Source of the DNA: Meghimatium bilineatum
Lineage: Eukaryota > Mollusca > Gastropoda > Stylommatophora > Philomycidae
Direction of reading: 5' to 3'
Length of the DNA: 64,000 bases
Assembly: GCA_034231615.1 (NCBI GenBank)
Contig: CM067309.1
Location: forward strand, 40,870,681 to 40,934,680
Part shown: one piece after another, positions 12,120 through 22,496 of the stretch
Layout of the letters: the number at the start of each line of letters is the position of its first letter
Position numbering within the stretch: position 1 is the first letter of the stretch
Translations under genes and position numbers: made by a program
Notes under the pieces: generated by a model
The model's database searches: none
Told to the model about the DNA's origin: nothing
Seen by the model: only the letters and a program-made list of their open reading frames with translations

Positions 12120-12510
12120 TAAATACTCCCGACTGTGTCTGTCTAGGCACTAAAGACTCTATCTGAGTCTGTCTAGGCACTAAAGACTATATCTGAGTCT
12201 GTCTAGGCACTAAAGACTATATCTGAGTCTGTCTAGGCACTAAAGACTATATCTGAGTCTGTCTAGGCACTAAAGACTCTATCTGTGTCGGTCTAGGCAC
12301 TAAAGACTATATCTGAGTCTGTCTAGGCACTAAAGACTCTATCTGAGTCTGTCTAGGCACTAAAGACTATATCTGAGTCTGTCTAGGCACTAAAGACTCT
12401 ATCTGTGTCGGTCTAGGCACTAAAGACTATATCTGAGTCTGTCTAGGCACTAAAGACTATATCTGAGTCTGTCTAGGTACTAAAGACTCTATCTGAGTCT
12501 GTCTAGGATT
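12120..12510. repeat. 30-bp tandem array, about 13 units
   Basis: Units contain TAAAGACTATATCTGAGTCT followed by GTCTAGGCAC. Variants are CTCT for CTAT and GTGTCG for GAGTCT. Degenerate forms extend left to about 11960. There are no unique spacers, so it is not a CRISPR array. Confidence 0.95.
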
Positions 12511-13265
12511 ATTCCCATTTTTGTCGTTATTGGCATGTATAAGTTTATTACCTCTCGTAACGTACTCTTCAGTAAGTAGCAAATCTATAACTGCAGTTGT
12601 TCGCTTTCCCTAATCTCTCGTCACTACTTCGCCATCAACCACAGCACTGCCCTCCAGCGAGTCTGTTCTTTCGTTGTATTTGACCACCGCATGGACAGAG
12701 CAATACATCTATGTAATACTCTGAACTGCCGAGTTATGCAGAAGCTTGGCTTCAATAACTCATCATAACTATTTCTCAACTTTCAGTGTCATTCAAAAGT
12801 CAAATTTTGTATCGAGCCCTTCACTGAGAGTTGATTGCTAAACTGTTTGCACTCACCTTGAAGGCCTCTCATTCACAGTTTGCTATCGTGTTGCCTGGAG
12901 TTTTATTAAGTACCATTGTTTGTTTCGGACATTCTAAAACTGGAGAATATAAAGTTACTTGTTACAGTGCTTGAATTTTATATCGAGACTAAACAATATC
13001 GTAAAACTAGAACCGGCACACGGGAACAATCCAAACAATCGGAATAATGATCTGTAGCGTCCACGGTTGCTAAGCTACGAAATGATGTTATCAAGGACGA
13101 ATAAATGCCTAACTGAAAAGTTGTGGTTCTGGTTAAATGCGTGGACAGTTAAGGGATTCGTTGGTTAACAATTGTTAGGTACTCACGCCGACTCTAGAAG
13201 CCAGATTTCTATACACAACGTAACCAAATTAAAATATTCCCAGTGCGATGTTTGGATCAACAAGC
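12511..13265. other. No gene seen
   Basis: No recognisable coding or repeat structure. Confidence 0.4.
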
Positions 13266-13271
13266 GGAGTA

Positions 13272-13372
13272 CATTTTTGAACGAAAACATACAAATAACA
13301 ATATACAAGACACATTCAATGTTTCACCCTGAAGGTCTTTATCAAGATAATACGAAACAAACAGTGAAACCT
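13272..13372. repeat. Arm of the inverted-repeat element family
   Basis: Shares 'ACATACAAATAACAATATAC', an AAGACA..TTCAATGTTTCA block, AAGGTCTTTATCA and a following CAAACAGTGAAAC with both arms of the inverted-repeat element at 58.63-58.90 kb. Only one arm is recognisable here. Confidence 0.6.
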
Positions 13373-13559
13373 AATTTGCATGTAAGATTGCACTCTCCCC
13401 CCCCCCCCCACCAATTTAAATCAGAACACGACATCTGGTGGTAGCAGACAGGCCGAAACAACGGTAAGTCGGGCGAACATACCTCAAAATGATTGTTTTG
13501 CTCAAAATGTCATTATAGACACAGCGAAATCGATGAAACGACACGCCCTTGTTGTGAAG

Positions 13560-13812
13560 GGGCTTGAAACTGGAGCAAAGAATACCACCACTACTTACCT
13601 TTCATGTATGTCGTAAGGGGCGAGTAAGTTGGTTATGAGGTGGTTTGGCTGTCCCATCCCATATATCCAAAGTGACAGATAAGCCATTTTGAAGTCGGAT
13701 ATGTCAGGGCGAATTACGCAGATATCGCAGCAAATATATAAATCATGACATAACGTATTCCATTCTTCGGCCTACGTCCTGTCAATTTGCAGGAGTTTGA
13801 GATACATCGAAG
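13560..13812 (+). repeat. Retroposon family B, plus-strand copy with GAA tail
   Basis: Typical family B order: a 'CATGTATGTCGTAAG' block, 'GGCTGTCCCATCC', 'GAAGTCGGATATGTCAG', 'CGCAGATATCGCAGC', 'CATTCTTCGGCCTACGTCCT', 'GCAGGAGTTTGAGA', then a (GAA)n tail. The 3' tail was itself the target of a family A insertion starting at 13825. Other copies lie at 25.7, 28.5, 39.0, 41.4, 56.2, 56.8, 59.1, 59.5, 61.8 and 63.4 kb. No open frame and no clear pol III boxes were found. Confidence 0.8.
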
Positions 13813-14241
13813 AAGAAGAAAGATCGCGCATGTGGTTGCATCTGTGGGTCTCACCAATGGCTCACTAGACAAACCAACCATGCAACAGAAAACCTTAGTA
13901 GATGACATGCCTTTATATTGAGGTTATCTTCTTATAGAAGCTTCATGGCACATCATCTATACAATTCCGTAGTCGTAACCTTCGATAACAGTTACCATGT
14001 TGTTCCAACAGGCCGACGTTGTGCTTGAACTACTTACGGGCACGGCGTGGGTGGGCGGAACAACAAAGAAACCTCTCGCAAGGGCCAGAGTTGTTCCCTG
14101 ATGTCGACGTCTGTTTAGGTGGCATTGGACTGGAAACACTATCGAGTCTAATGGCTGCTGGAACAGAGGGCGGAGCACTTATGGGAATGCCCCACGTGCT
14201 GTGTGGCCAGTTTCTAATCAAGAATCATCAAGAAGAAAGAT
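13813..14241 (+). mobile_element. Retroposon family A, copy 1 (405 bp) with 12-bp target duplications
   Basis: The element body runs 13825-14229, beginning around GCGCATGTGGTTG and ending CTAATCAAGAATCATC. It is flanked by the perfect direct repeat AAGAAGAAAGAT at 13813-13824 and 14230-14241. Copies 2 (35952-36354, opposite strand) and 3 (49368-49771) have the same two ends and nearly the same length (403-405 bp), so this is a full-length unit and not a random truncation. The tail is a short CAAGAAT-type repeat rather than poly(A). There is no convincing ORF, which fits a non-autonomous retroposon (SINE-like) mobilised by a LINE. An exact box A/box B promoter was not identified. Confidence 0.85.
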
Positions 14242-14274
14242 GAAATGACCTTATATTTTAGGTATAATCCCCCG

Positions 14275-14370
14275 TCCCTTACGGAAGACACATCAACGGT
14301 CTTGCTGGCATACTGTGAAATACGAAGACACATCAATGGTCTTGCTGGCATACTGTGAAATAGGAAGAGT
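14275..14370. repeat. Two tandem ~45-bp units
   Basis: 'GAAGACACATCAAYGGTCTT' followed by GCTGGCATACTGTGAAATA occurs twice in tandem. Confidence 0.85.
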
Positions 14371-14519
14371 TGAAATGGTTTCTCTATCCCGTATGAAGTT
14401 AATGTAACTCAACAGATAATAATGAAGACTGATAAGCTAGGCCCAAAGCAGCTATATATATATATATATATAATGTCGAAGCCAAAACATTACATTGACT
14501 GGACCACATATCTCTAACA

Positions 14520-15320
14520 GGCCGGCGTTTTCAGAGCGAACTTGGAAGAAGATCTTACCAACCTACTGACTTTGTTTATGCTGTGAGGCGTCGCAGGATT
14601 GCATGACGATAGGTTTTTGGGCTACTGCACGTTTGAACGCTTGGTATAATAATACTGTGCCGTGTCAGAATGTTGGTAACTCCTTCCATCCACCTTCTTC
14701 TTGGTCTTCATCTGTATCTTACTGTCTCAATTTTCATGTTGTATCCTCTTGATTGGGTTCGTTTTCATTAAGTGGTCGAACCATTTCAATGTCTGTTTTT
14801 CAATATATTAGACCACAGATGTTGTTCCAACAGTTCTTGTAATCTCCTGATTTCTCACATGATCTCTTCTTGTTCTGTTTGCTACTTTTCTTAGACATGT
14901 CATTTCACACATAGCAAGCTTTCTCTCTTGTTCTTTAGTAAGTGTTCATGTCTGTCATTGAAAATATAATGTTGGTATACATATTGAATTTATGATTTGT
15001 CTTATGCTTTCCATCGGGATAGATTGTGTATTTCAAAATTGGCGCAAGTTCATAATTTACGTAGTTGGATTTGTGAATTCTTGTTTCAAGCTCAGTGTTC
15101 ATTCTTCCGTTGGCTGTAAAAATGCTCCATAATTATTGAAATTCCTGCACTTGTTTCAGTAATTCATCATTTATTGTTATGTTGATTGTACTGGGTTCTC
15201 TGCCTATAGACATTACTTCAGTTTTTTTCTGTGTTGATCTTCATGTTGTGATTGTAGCAGCTTTCGTTGAGTAGAGCTATGTCTTGTTGCAGCTCTTCAC
15301 TTTTACTGCGGTGTAGGCAG
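14520..15320 (-). pseudogene. LINE ORF2 C-terminal half, heavily degraded
   Basis: Minus-strand frames encode 'EELQQDIALLNESCYNHNMK' and 'INTEKTEVM' (the block after YADD where LINE RTs have 'MxIN..KT'), then 'INDELLKQVQEFQ', 'NGRMNTELETRI', and finally 'WMEGVTN'-like remnants near 14690. The order is that of the RT thumb and C-terminal linker of non-LTR retrotransposons. Multiple stops and frame changes are present. The YADD block itself should lie just beyond 15320 but is not recognisable, so the copy is 5'-truncated there. Confidence 0.8.
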
Positions 15321-17200
15321 AGGAATATCAGCGCAGTATTATTCCGGAGAAGGTCATGCAGAAGGATAGTGTAAATAATTTACATGAAATCGCAGTTAAT
15401 TTTTACAACAATTGATCCTTTCTGTTACATCTGTGCTTCGTCTATGCGAGCATATGTGCAAGTCCGTGGTCGACGTCACTCATCTTGGCTGATTGAACCG
15501 ATAATTGATCACTGTGCGTATACTTTGTGTCGCCATCCAATTGAAAGCACGTATTAAGTTGGGTCAGCCAAGATAAGTGATGCTGTGGGAAATCAACGAG
15601 CATAACATATATCTTTGATGAGTTTGGTAGTCAAATATACGGCACGCAAGCATTCAGTACTTCTAACTATCTCACCCAATCCGTGACTTCGGAGGCTTAG
15701 TGTCATGTCTGTCGTCATCGCGTTGTGACACTTTCGTGAGGTTATCATGAAATATTATCAACCCGCTTACGAGCGAAGAATAGTAACACTGACACTGTCA
15801 TACATGTTTCTATAGACCACTAAGAAAGGTTGGGTATATGGCGTGTCCTCGGTTTTATATAAGACATATTGGTTAATCGGAAAACAATTCATCTGAAATG
15901 AATCATTAGACTATTCCTTTTAATTTCATTTCCTGTTACACAAAGTATAATCATAGTGGCCAATGGGAATCATGGAAATAGTTAAATGAGACATTAAGAA
16001 GGTTTTTTCCCCATTATCCAGCAGTTCTTGTATTGTCGACGGTCACAGTATATAGTTAAACTTCCAACCGATACTACGGGAATCCACATGAACTAAAATG
16101 ACATTCTAAAGTTGAATTTTTTGAGTCGAAAAGCGCATATATCACAGGAATTCTTTGAACCACGATACAGTGTATTCTGTGGACTACATCCTGCAAACTG
16201 ACAGGAGTATGAAAATGAATAAATATGAAAAATTATATAACTAGTATTATTAACTTATTTTTGGAGGTGGGAGATCTATAATTACTAAGACTAGTTCGAC
16301 ATCAAAGTTATGACACTTTGAAAAGGATTTTTGTGTGAAATCTGGAATTACTTCTATTCTAACGGAATATTTCTTGAAGACTGCACAAATGCCACCTGAC
16401 ATTCCATTAGTTGAAGAGTTAGGGTTGGGAAATTGAATCAGGGAATTGTTATTAGAGACGAGAACAGTTCATCATAGATAATTGATTTGATGAGTGGAGA
16501 AAATAATGAAAGATGGAGAGAAAGTTATACTTAAGGATAAAGAGGCTAGCTCTTCCCGTACGATGTGATAATACAAAACATATTGAAGAGAAACGGTGCC
16601 CGGAAATGATGAACGCGCCATTTATTTTGTAGAGGGCTATTTAGCAGGTTCGTGTGTTTAGGTAGTGTTAAATGTAGAATGAAGAAGGCACTGATGTTCT
16701 GCATTGCCATTTGCTTTACTTTTTTGTCGCTTGTGTTTTAGTCTTTTTTTTTCCAAAAGTTTCTGTACCCTTGCGCACTGCCGACGTACATGCACCTTTG
16801 CAAACTACCGACATCCACGCACCTTTGCGCACTGCCGACGTACATGCACTACGGCACACTGCCACAATTTCCCAGAAATTTTGTTTATAGAATAAAGTGG
16901 TTCATTGAGACCTTGAACCATGACCATCTACTATCTAGAAGACCTCTGAACAGATAGTAAACACGCCCTCATTCGTTATGTTTTTTGACTATTGTCGTGA
17001 TTTTCTTTGGTTACTATTTATATACTTGACATCGCAAGCCAATTATATAGTCACCAATGATAAGCAAGACAATAATAAAAAATGTAATGAATGAAGTCGT
17101 GTTTACTTTCTGTGTAGAGGTATTATTTACAGCAGACGGTCATGCTTGTATAAGTCATTGTATTTCAGGAGTGGTCGGCATCTAAGTATTTTTCCTTTCG
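15321..17200. other. No gene seen; short inverted repeat and a family B fragment
   Basis: An imperfect inverted repeat pairs CACTCATCTTGGCTGA (15477-15492) with TCAGCCAAGATAAGTGA (15564-15580). A similar arm occurs near 29.2 kb. Around 16155-16225 is a 3' fragment of retroposon family B in plus orientation ('GTGGACTACATCCTGCAAA...CAGGAGT'). The remainder holds nothing recognisable. Confidence 0.5.
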
Positions 17201-17410
17201 AAAGCTCTCTAAGCAATATGGAAGCTCTCCAAGCAATATCGAAAGGTCTTCAAGCAATATTGAAAGCTCTCCAAGCAATATGGAAATCTCTCCAAGCAAT
17301 ATCGAAAGGTCTTCAAGCAATATTGAAAGCTCTCTAAGCAATATGGAAATCTCTCCAAGCAATATCGAAAGGTCTTCAAGCAATATCGAAAGGTCTTCAA
17401 GCAATATTTT
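17200..17410. repeat. 21-bp array, about 10 units
   Basis: Units of the form AAGCAATATCGAAAGGTCTTC with alternating variants (TATTGAAAGCTCT, TATGGAAATCTCT), giving a three-unit higher-order period of about 63 bp in part of the array. Confidence 0.93.
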
Positions 17411-17599
17411 CTGTGGGACATGGTTGCCGTTCATCCTTCTCACATTAATATAATTCTGTATTTAATTATTTAATAGTTAGGAAGAATTCAAGTCAAACAA
17501 ACAAGTAAGAGAAGACACTAAACAGCAATATATTTTACAACAATAAATGGACATTTTGGATATGTCTTAGAACGAATGAAAATAGACTGCCACTGCAAG

Positions 17600-18860
17600 C
17601 AACAAAATGGGTACCAGATAGAAAATAAAAAAGAGAAAGGGCAAGAAAAACCTCTTCACAGAACAACTATCAAATGAAATATTGTCTTTTCTAAGCCATA
17701 TTTTAATGTCTTCCTTAGTAGACGAGGTTGTAGGGATCTTATCTTCACATGCAACTACATTATGGTAAGAAGCGTTGTCCATAACCAGACAGGAGGGTCT
17801 ATCTAACTATGGAAGTACAGTCTTTTCTATCCACTCTCTAAATATATGACCATTCATTTCAGCATGGTAGTCTCGATTATCGGTAGACTTGGAAATGAAA
17901 ATGTTCACAATTTTTCAACAGACCATTTTCTCTACTACCTGCATGTGATATTATTAATTTTTGACCTTTGCTGTTTGGTACATATCTCTTAATAGTTCCA
18001 TCTGTAGATTGCCATTCCTTTTCATTAGTGTGGTGATCGTTTATCCATGTTTCATCAATATATACTATATCATAATTTTCTTTCCACATCTCCCTAATTT
18101 GTCTCAACTATTTACTTCTCATAGTTACTGAATGTGGTTTCTCACAAATGACGCTTCTGCCACATGTATATTTCATCATCATCAGGTGCCATGCCGGGTG
18201 GCGTAGGCGGTCATGGCTCTCCACAGCTCTCTGTCCACAGTATTATGTATCAAAGTCGTTGTTGTTTCTTTGCCGTGCCAGGTTGTCAAACTGTCTAATA
18301 TTTTCTCACGTTGTCGCCCTCTGTCTCTGGTGCCTTCAATCTTGCCTGTTGTGATTATGTTCTCTAAACCTGCCTGTCTCATGAAGTGGCCAAAAAAAGA
18401 AGATTGCCTTTTTCTTATATTGTTGATTAAGGTCCGTTTCGCATTTAACTCTTTTAACACCTCTACATTAGTTTTTCTGTAAATATACATTTCGCACATG
18501 TATATTTGCGAAATGTAAATCCGGCACTCCATACTGATTTCCATAATTTTGTTTCAGAAATATGAATGTCGGTATCTTCTAGTTACGTTTTCAATATTTT
18601 TAATGTCAATGCTTCTTTGCCATAAAGAAGCTTATGAATTGCTCTCTTAATGATTTCTTCATCGAAATTGTCTACAATATTTTTTAGTCCTCTCGTTTCC
18701 TTTATGTTTTTGAAATTAGGGTTGTCTTCGCTTAACTACCGTGATAGTGTTTTGTAGGATATACCCATGACATGTTGTGTTCTCTTTTATGGCTTCATTA
18801 AACTATGACATAGAGTACAGTGTCTCGCTTCTTGTGAAAAAATATTTGTAAAATATTACA
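17600..18860 (-). pseudogene. DDE_3 (IS630/Tc1-type) transposase, split by a LINE insertion
   Basis: Minus strand, N- to C-terminal: 'NFDEEIIKRAIHKLLYGKE' with 'ALTLKILKT' (helix-turn-helix region, about 18690-18580), 'ETKLWKSVWSAGFTFRKYTC' ending at 18495, then, after the LINE, 'GRSVICEKPHSVTMRSK', 'LRQIREMWKENYDIVYIDET' with 'WINDHH' (first catalytic D), 'GQKLIISHAGSREN', 'STDNRDYHAEMNGHIF', 'VMDNASYHN' (second catalytic D) and 'PTTSSTKEDIKIWLRK'. This is the layout of the eukaryotic DDE_3 superfamily transposases. The reading continues across the insertion once one target duplication is removed. Three or more in-frame stops besides the insertion show that it is dead. The third catalytic residue was not located with certainty. 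Confidence 0.85.
18161..18507 (-). mobile_element. 5'-truncated LINE inserted in the transposase, 13-bp target duplication
   Basis: The inserted segment is 18174-18494 (321 bp). It is flanked by the identical direct repeat CACATGTATATTT at 18161-18173 and 18495-18507. On the minus strand it encodes the C-terminus of a LINE ORF2: 'NVEVLKELNAKRTLINNIRK', 'RQSSFFGHFMRQAGLENI', 'TTGKIEGTRDRGRQREKIL' and 'DRELWRAMTAYATRHGT' before the stop. It ends in an (ATG)n-like tail at 18174-18184. The frame is open throughout, so it is a fairly young dead-on-arrival copy, younger than the degraded host transposon. The same lineage occurs at 48.3-48.9 kb. Confidence 0.9.
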
Positions 18861-19160
18861 TTAGTTATATTTTTTAGTGAAACGAATTTAACTTTCAACA
18901 ACATACTTATAATATATTTGAAAATTCAGCTGTATGATACTCTGTATTTATTTACAAAAACACGATATGCTGATAATATCACAATATAAAAACGTTGTAT
19001 TTCAGATTCACCTATGATAGAAATGACAATTTACTATTATTATCAGACATTGAACTATTTGAACACTTAAAAAAAACTTTACTTAATTTTGCACAAATTA
19101 AAATTTTAATTTCCGTTCTACAATTGTGCCAAATCATGCACGATGTGGTTTGATAAGCAA
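18861..19160. other. No gene seen
   Basis: AT-rich sequence between the DDE_3 element and the RNase H LINE. Confidence 0.4.
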
Positions 19161-19164
19161 CTTG

Positions 19165-19960
19165 TCTTTTGTTAACAGTTAGTTAGTTAGTCGTCGGATC
19201 ATCATCACTGCAAACTGGACACATCCATAGTTGCTCCGATCTCTCCTTGAGTGTATCCGCCATCACACTTCTGCTGACAGTACCGGTCCTATGCTGGTTG
19301 ACCATCATTCTTCTGCGCCCTCCAAAATGTTCACCTCTAGCAACACCGCATCTCAATCCCTGATCTTTAATCCTAGCCATTGAAAAGGAATCATCATCCA
19401 CATTCGTCTCACTCTCGCGTGTTATATCTCTTAAGGAGTTCAAAACGTCAGCGCGATCCATTGCCCCATCGCCCTTTGCCACAATCGCACACGATGCCAG
19501 TTGATCCGCTCTTTCATTGCCTCGAACGCCCACATGTCCCGGCACGAAAATAAATGTAACCGTCTTCAAGCTCGCATTTCTCAAGGCCTCAATCCACTGT
19601 TCGCGAACGAGACCCACTTGTACCTTCTTAATCATACTCATAGAGTCACTCAAGATGCAGACCTGCATTACTTTCTGTGTGCGTAGCCACTCAAATGCCT
19701 TGGTCACCGCCATAGTCTCCATGGTCATACTACTCGTAGTGACCGCAAAGGCACCACTTTCCTCCTTGATCCTTTTACCTGCGCACTGAGCTGTAAAGGC
19801 CCAAGCACTGCGAACATGCCTAATTACAGATCCATCAGTGTATATAATCACATCCCCCTCTTTGGTATTCTCACTGATTAAAGCCTGCACTTCTTTCTTC
19901 ACAGCTGTGGGACACCATTTTGTTAACAATATCAAAACACGAGATGGTACGCACCATAAA
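19165..19960 (-). pseudogene. LINE C-terminal region with intact-looking RNase H domain
   Basis: An uninterrupted minus frame of about 250 codons. The RNase H catalytic set is visible: 'IIYTDGSV' (D), 'MTMETMAVTKAFEWL' (E), 'VCILSDSMSM' (D) and 'FVPGHVGVRGNERADQLA' (H/D). It is followed by a C-terminal segment with 'MARIKDQGLRCGV', 'RRRMMVNQHRTGT' and a terminal 'LWMCPVCSDDDPTTN'. Non-LTR elements carrying an ORF2 RNase H belong to the I/R1/Jockey-like groups; the exact clade is not determined. The reverse transcriptase upstream is missing (5' truncation near 19960), and the 3' end has TTAG-type repeats at 19178-19190. Related pieces with the same domain lie at 31.26-32.27, 38.7 and 40.4-40.9 kb. 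Confidence 0.9.
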
Positions 19961-20650
19961 TTTCACAAAAATACTATGCAATCATTGATGACGGCTTCGT
20001 ATCAAATCGTGCGTTTCATTGGTTAGCACAGTTACAATTTGCATAAGAGACAATAAATAATTGGATGAGAAAAAAACAACAAAAATACAGATAAGACTCA
20101 TTGACAAATAATATAATTTTTACTGTAGACCAATCCAATTTTTGTACTCGCAATCAAAGAAAAATGCTACCTAAAAAACTGCATTCGTAGCGACTGCTGC
20201 AATAAATCCACTCAATATAGATAATAAATAATCATAAATCTGTAACGTGGTTATAAAATGATGTACTCATGCAAAATATGAAGTCTAAACGCTCAGTAAT
20301 TACAGAGAAAATGTAAATGTCGGTGGACAACTATTTATGAACGCACTATAATAGTTACTTCGGCTTAGTACTTGAAGAGTTATCTTAATTCCCAACGGCG
20401 AGTTGTTGCAATGCGATCTACCTTTACCTTAGCAATGTTGCCGTGAAATTAAATATATCCTTAAAAAAAGGTGGGGGTTCATGAACAAAAATTATTGATA
20501 ACTTCTGATATAGGAAAGATTATGTAAATAACACTTTAAATCCACACAGAAAAACTAAGAGGCACTCCTAATTATCATATATAAGACAAAACACAGGTAA
20601 ACTTGTGTCTACTTGTGAACAGAATAATGGTTATAATAATTAGGAGTTTA
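19961..20650. other. No gene seen
   Basis: AT-rich, without recognisable coding or repeats apart from a short poly(A) and GTGGGGGTT stretch. Confidence 0.4.
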
Positions 20651-20651
20651 A

Positions 20652-20935
20652 ATACATCAACTATTCACACATACATCAAATACATCAACTATTCACACAT
20701 AGATCAAACACATCAATTATTCACACATGCGTCAAATACATCAATTATTGACACATGCGTCAAATACATCAATTATTCACACATGCGTCAAATACATCAA
20801 TTATTCACACATGCGTCAAATACATCAATTATTCACACATGCGTCAAATACATCAATTATTCACGCATGCGTCAAATACATCAATTATTCACACATGCGC
20901 CAAATACATCAATTATTCACACACGCGTCAAAAAA
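20652..20935. repeat. 28-bp array, about 10 units
   Basis: Units of CAAATACATCAATTATTCAC followed by ACATGCGT, with few variants. Unrelated in sequence to the 28-bp satellite at the window start. Confidence 0.95.
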
Positions 20936-21259
20936 GGCGCAATGTTCATTAATATTTTAAAAATAAATTTGAATCTACATTTCGAGACAGATAGAAATCG
21001 ATGTGAATCAAAGTAAATAAATCAAATAATCGACTTCAGACATCAGTTATGATTGGAAAACTGAACGGTGCCCCAAGGGATTTAAACATTTTCATCGTAA
21101 TTGTTTGGGCTCCAGAAAGCAATGCAATTTCCCAGATTTTTCTTGATTTGAGGTTTTACAGGCCAGATGTAATTTTCTTCAAGAAAAACTTTAGTAATTC
21201 GTTAATTAAAAATATTTTATTTATTTTATTTTTAATCTATTATAGTCATATGTTCTTTC

Positions 21260-21840
21260 GTTCTCTATCGTAGATAGATGGATACATTTATAGATAAATG
21301 GATGAATGGATAGATGGATAGATAGATAATTGGATGAATGAATGGATGAATACATAGTTAGACAGATACAAAGACAGATATATGGATCGATAAATATATA
21401 TATATATATACAGTTACATAGATAGATAAATTAGATAGCCAGATAGAAGGATGATATATTAGCTAGATGGATTAGATAGACGGATAAATTATCTACACAG
21501 ATAGATTAGATAGACGGATAGATTATATAGACAGATAGATTAGATAGACGGATAGATTATATACACAGATAGATTAGATAGACGGATAGATTATATACAC
21601 AGATAGATTAGATAGACGGATAGATATACAATTATAAATATATAATTAGGTAGATATAGAAATTAGATAAACGTATATATTAGATATATAGATTAGATAT
21701 ATAAATTAGATATATAGGTTAGATATATAGGTTAGATATATAGGTTAGATATATAGGTTAGATATATAGGTTAGATATATAGATTAGATATATAGATTAG
21801 ATATATAGATTAGATATAGAGAATAGTTAGATGACACCTA
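21260..21840. repeat. GATA-rich simple repeat with local higher order
   Basis: Three sub-arrays: GATG/GATA (21265-21400), a ~38-bp unit with TAGATAGACGGATAGATTATATAC (21470-21625), and a 15-bp unit GATATATAGATTA/GGTTA (21680-21825). Confidence 0.93.
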
Positions 21841-22496
21841 ATACTCATGTAAAAGATATTAACATTGTACATCTGTAAACGATAAATCACCGGTGTCTTA
21901 TAAATAACCTCCCCCCTTCCAATCCGCCCCATGTCCGTCAGTTGAGGTACTAGTCTGACATGCATCGCCTTACTTTAATTATAAAAAAAAGTATTCTGCT
22001 CTTTGACAAAATAAACATCTATCGATCTGTTCCTCCATTGAAAGATCAGCTTTCCTGGGTAGATTAATCGGTACAGTTACCATCAAATTGCTTGGAATAT
22101 GGAAGATCGGTCGCCTTGAGCAGTGACAGATAATATACAACCTGGAAGTGTCTTCAATCCAATTAGTGTCTGGTGCGCATTTGCAATAACGCTGTTTTTG
22201 TAATATGAAATTACTTCACGTGAGCTCCAACTACTTTTCTGTTCTACGTGACCCGAGTTACCTGATGATGTGAAAAATAAACATTTAAGTCTGTAGAAAC
22301 ACATATACAAAACTGGAAGAATGAGGAAGAAATAAAGCAACTACGACAGAAAACAAATGAAAGACAAGAGGATTGACAGAATAAATCAAGCCACAGTCCC
22401 TCCCATATCTAAATGGTTTATGATTTATATTAAGACCAATTGACTTAAGGACCCTACTGCTATATATTCAATCTAGGTCAACTGATTCGAGGTGTC
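21841..22496. other. No gene seen
   Basis: No recognisable feature. The last part (22481-22500) contains the GATTGGATTAG-type boundary motif that recurs inside the following array. Confidence 0.4.

Noticed and set aside
12120-12510. CRISPR-like direct repeats
   Set aside because: Units are contiguous with no unique spacers, and the genome is eukaryotic. The same applies to the other short-unit arrays.
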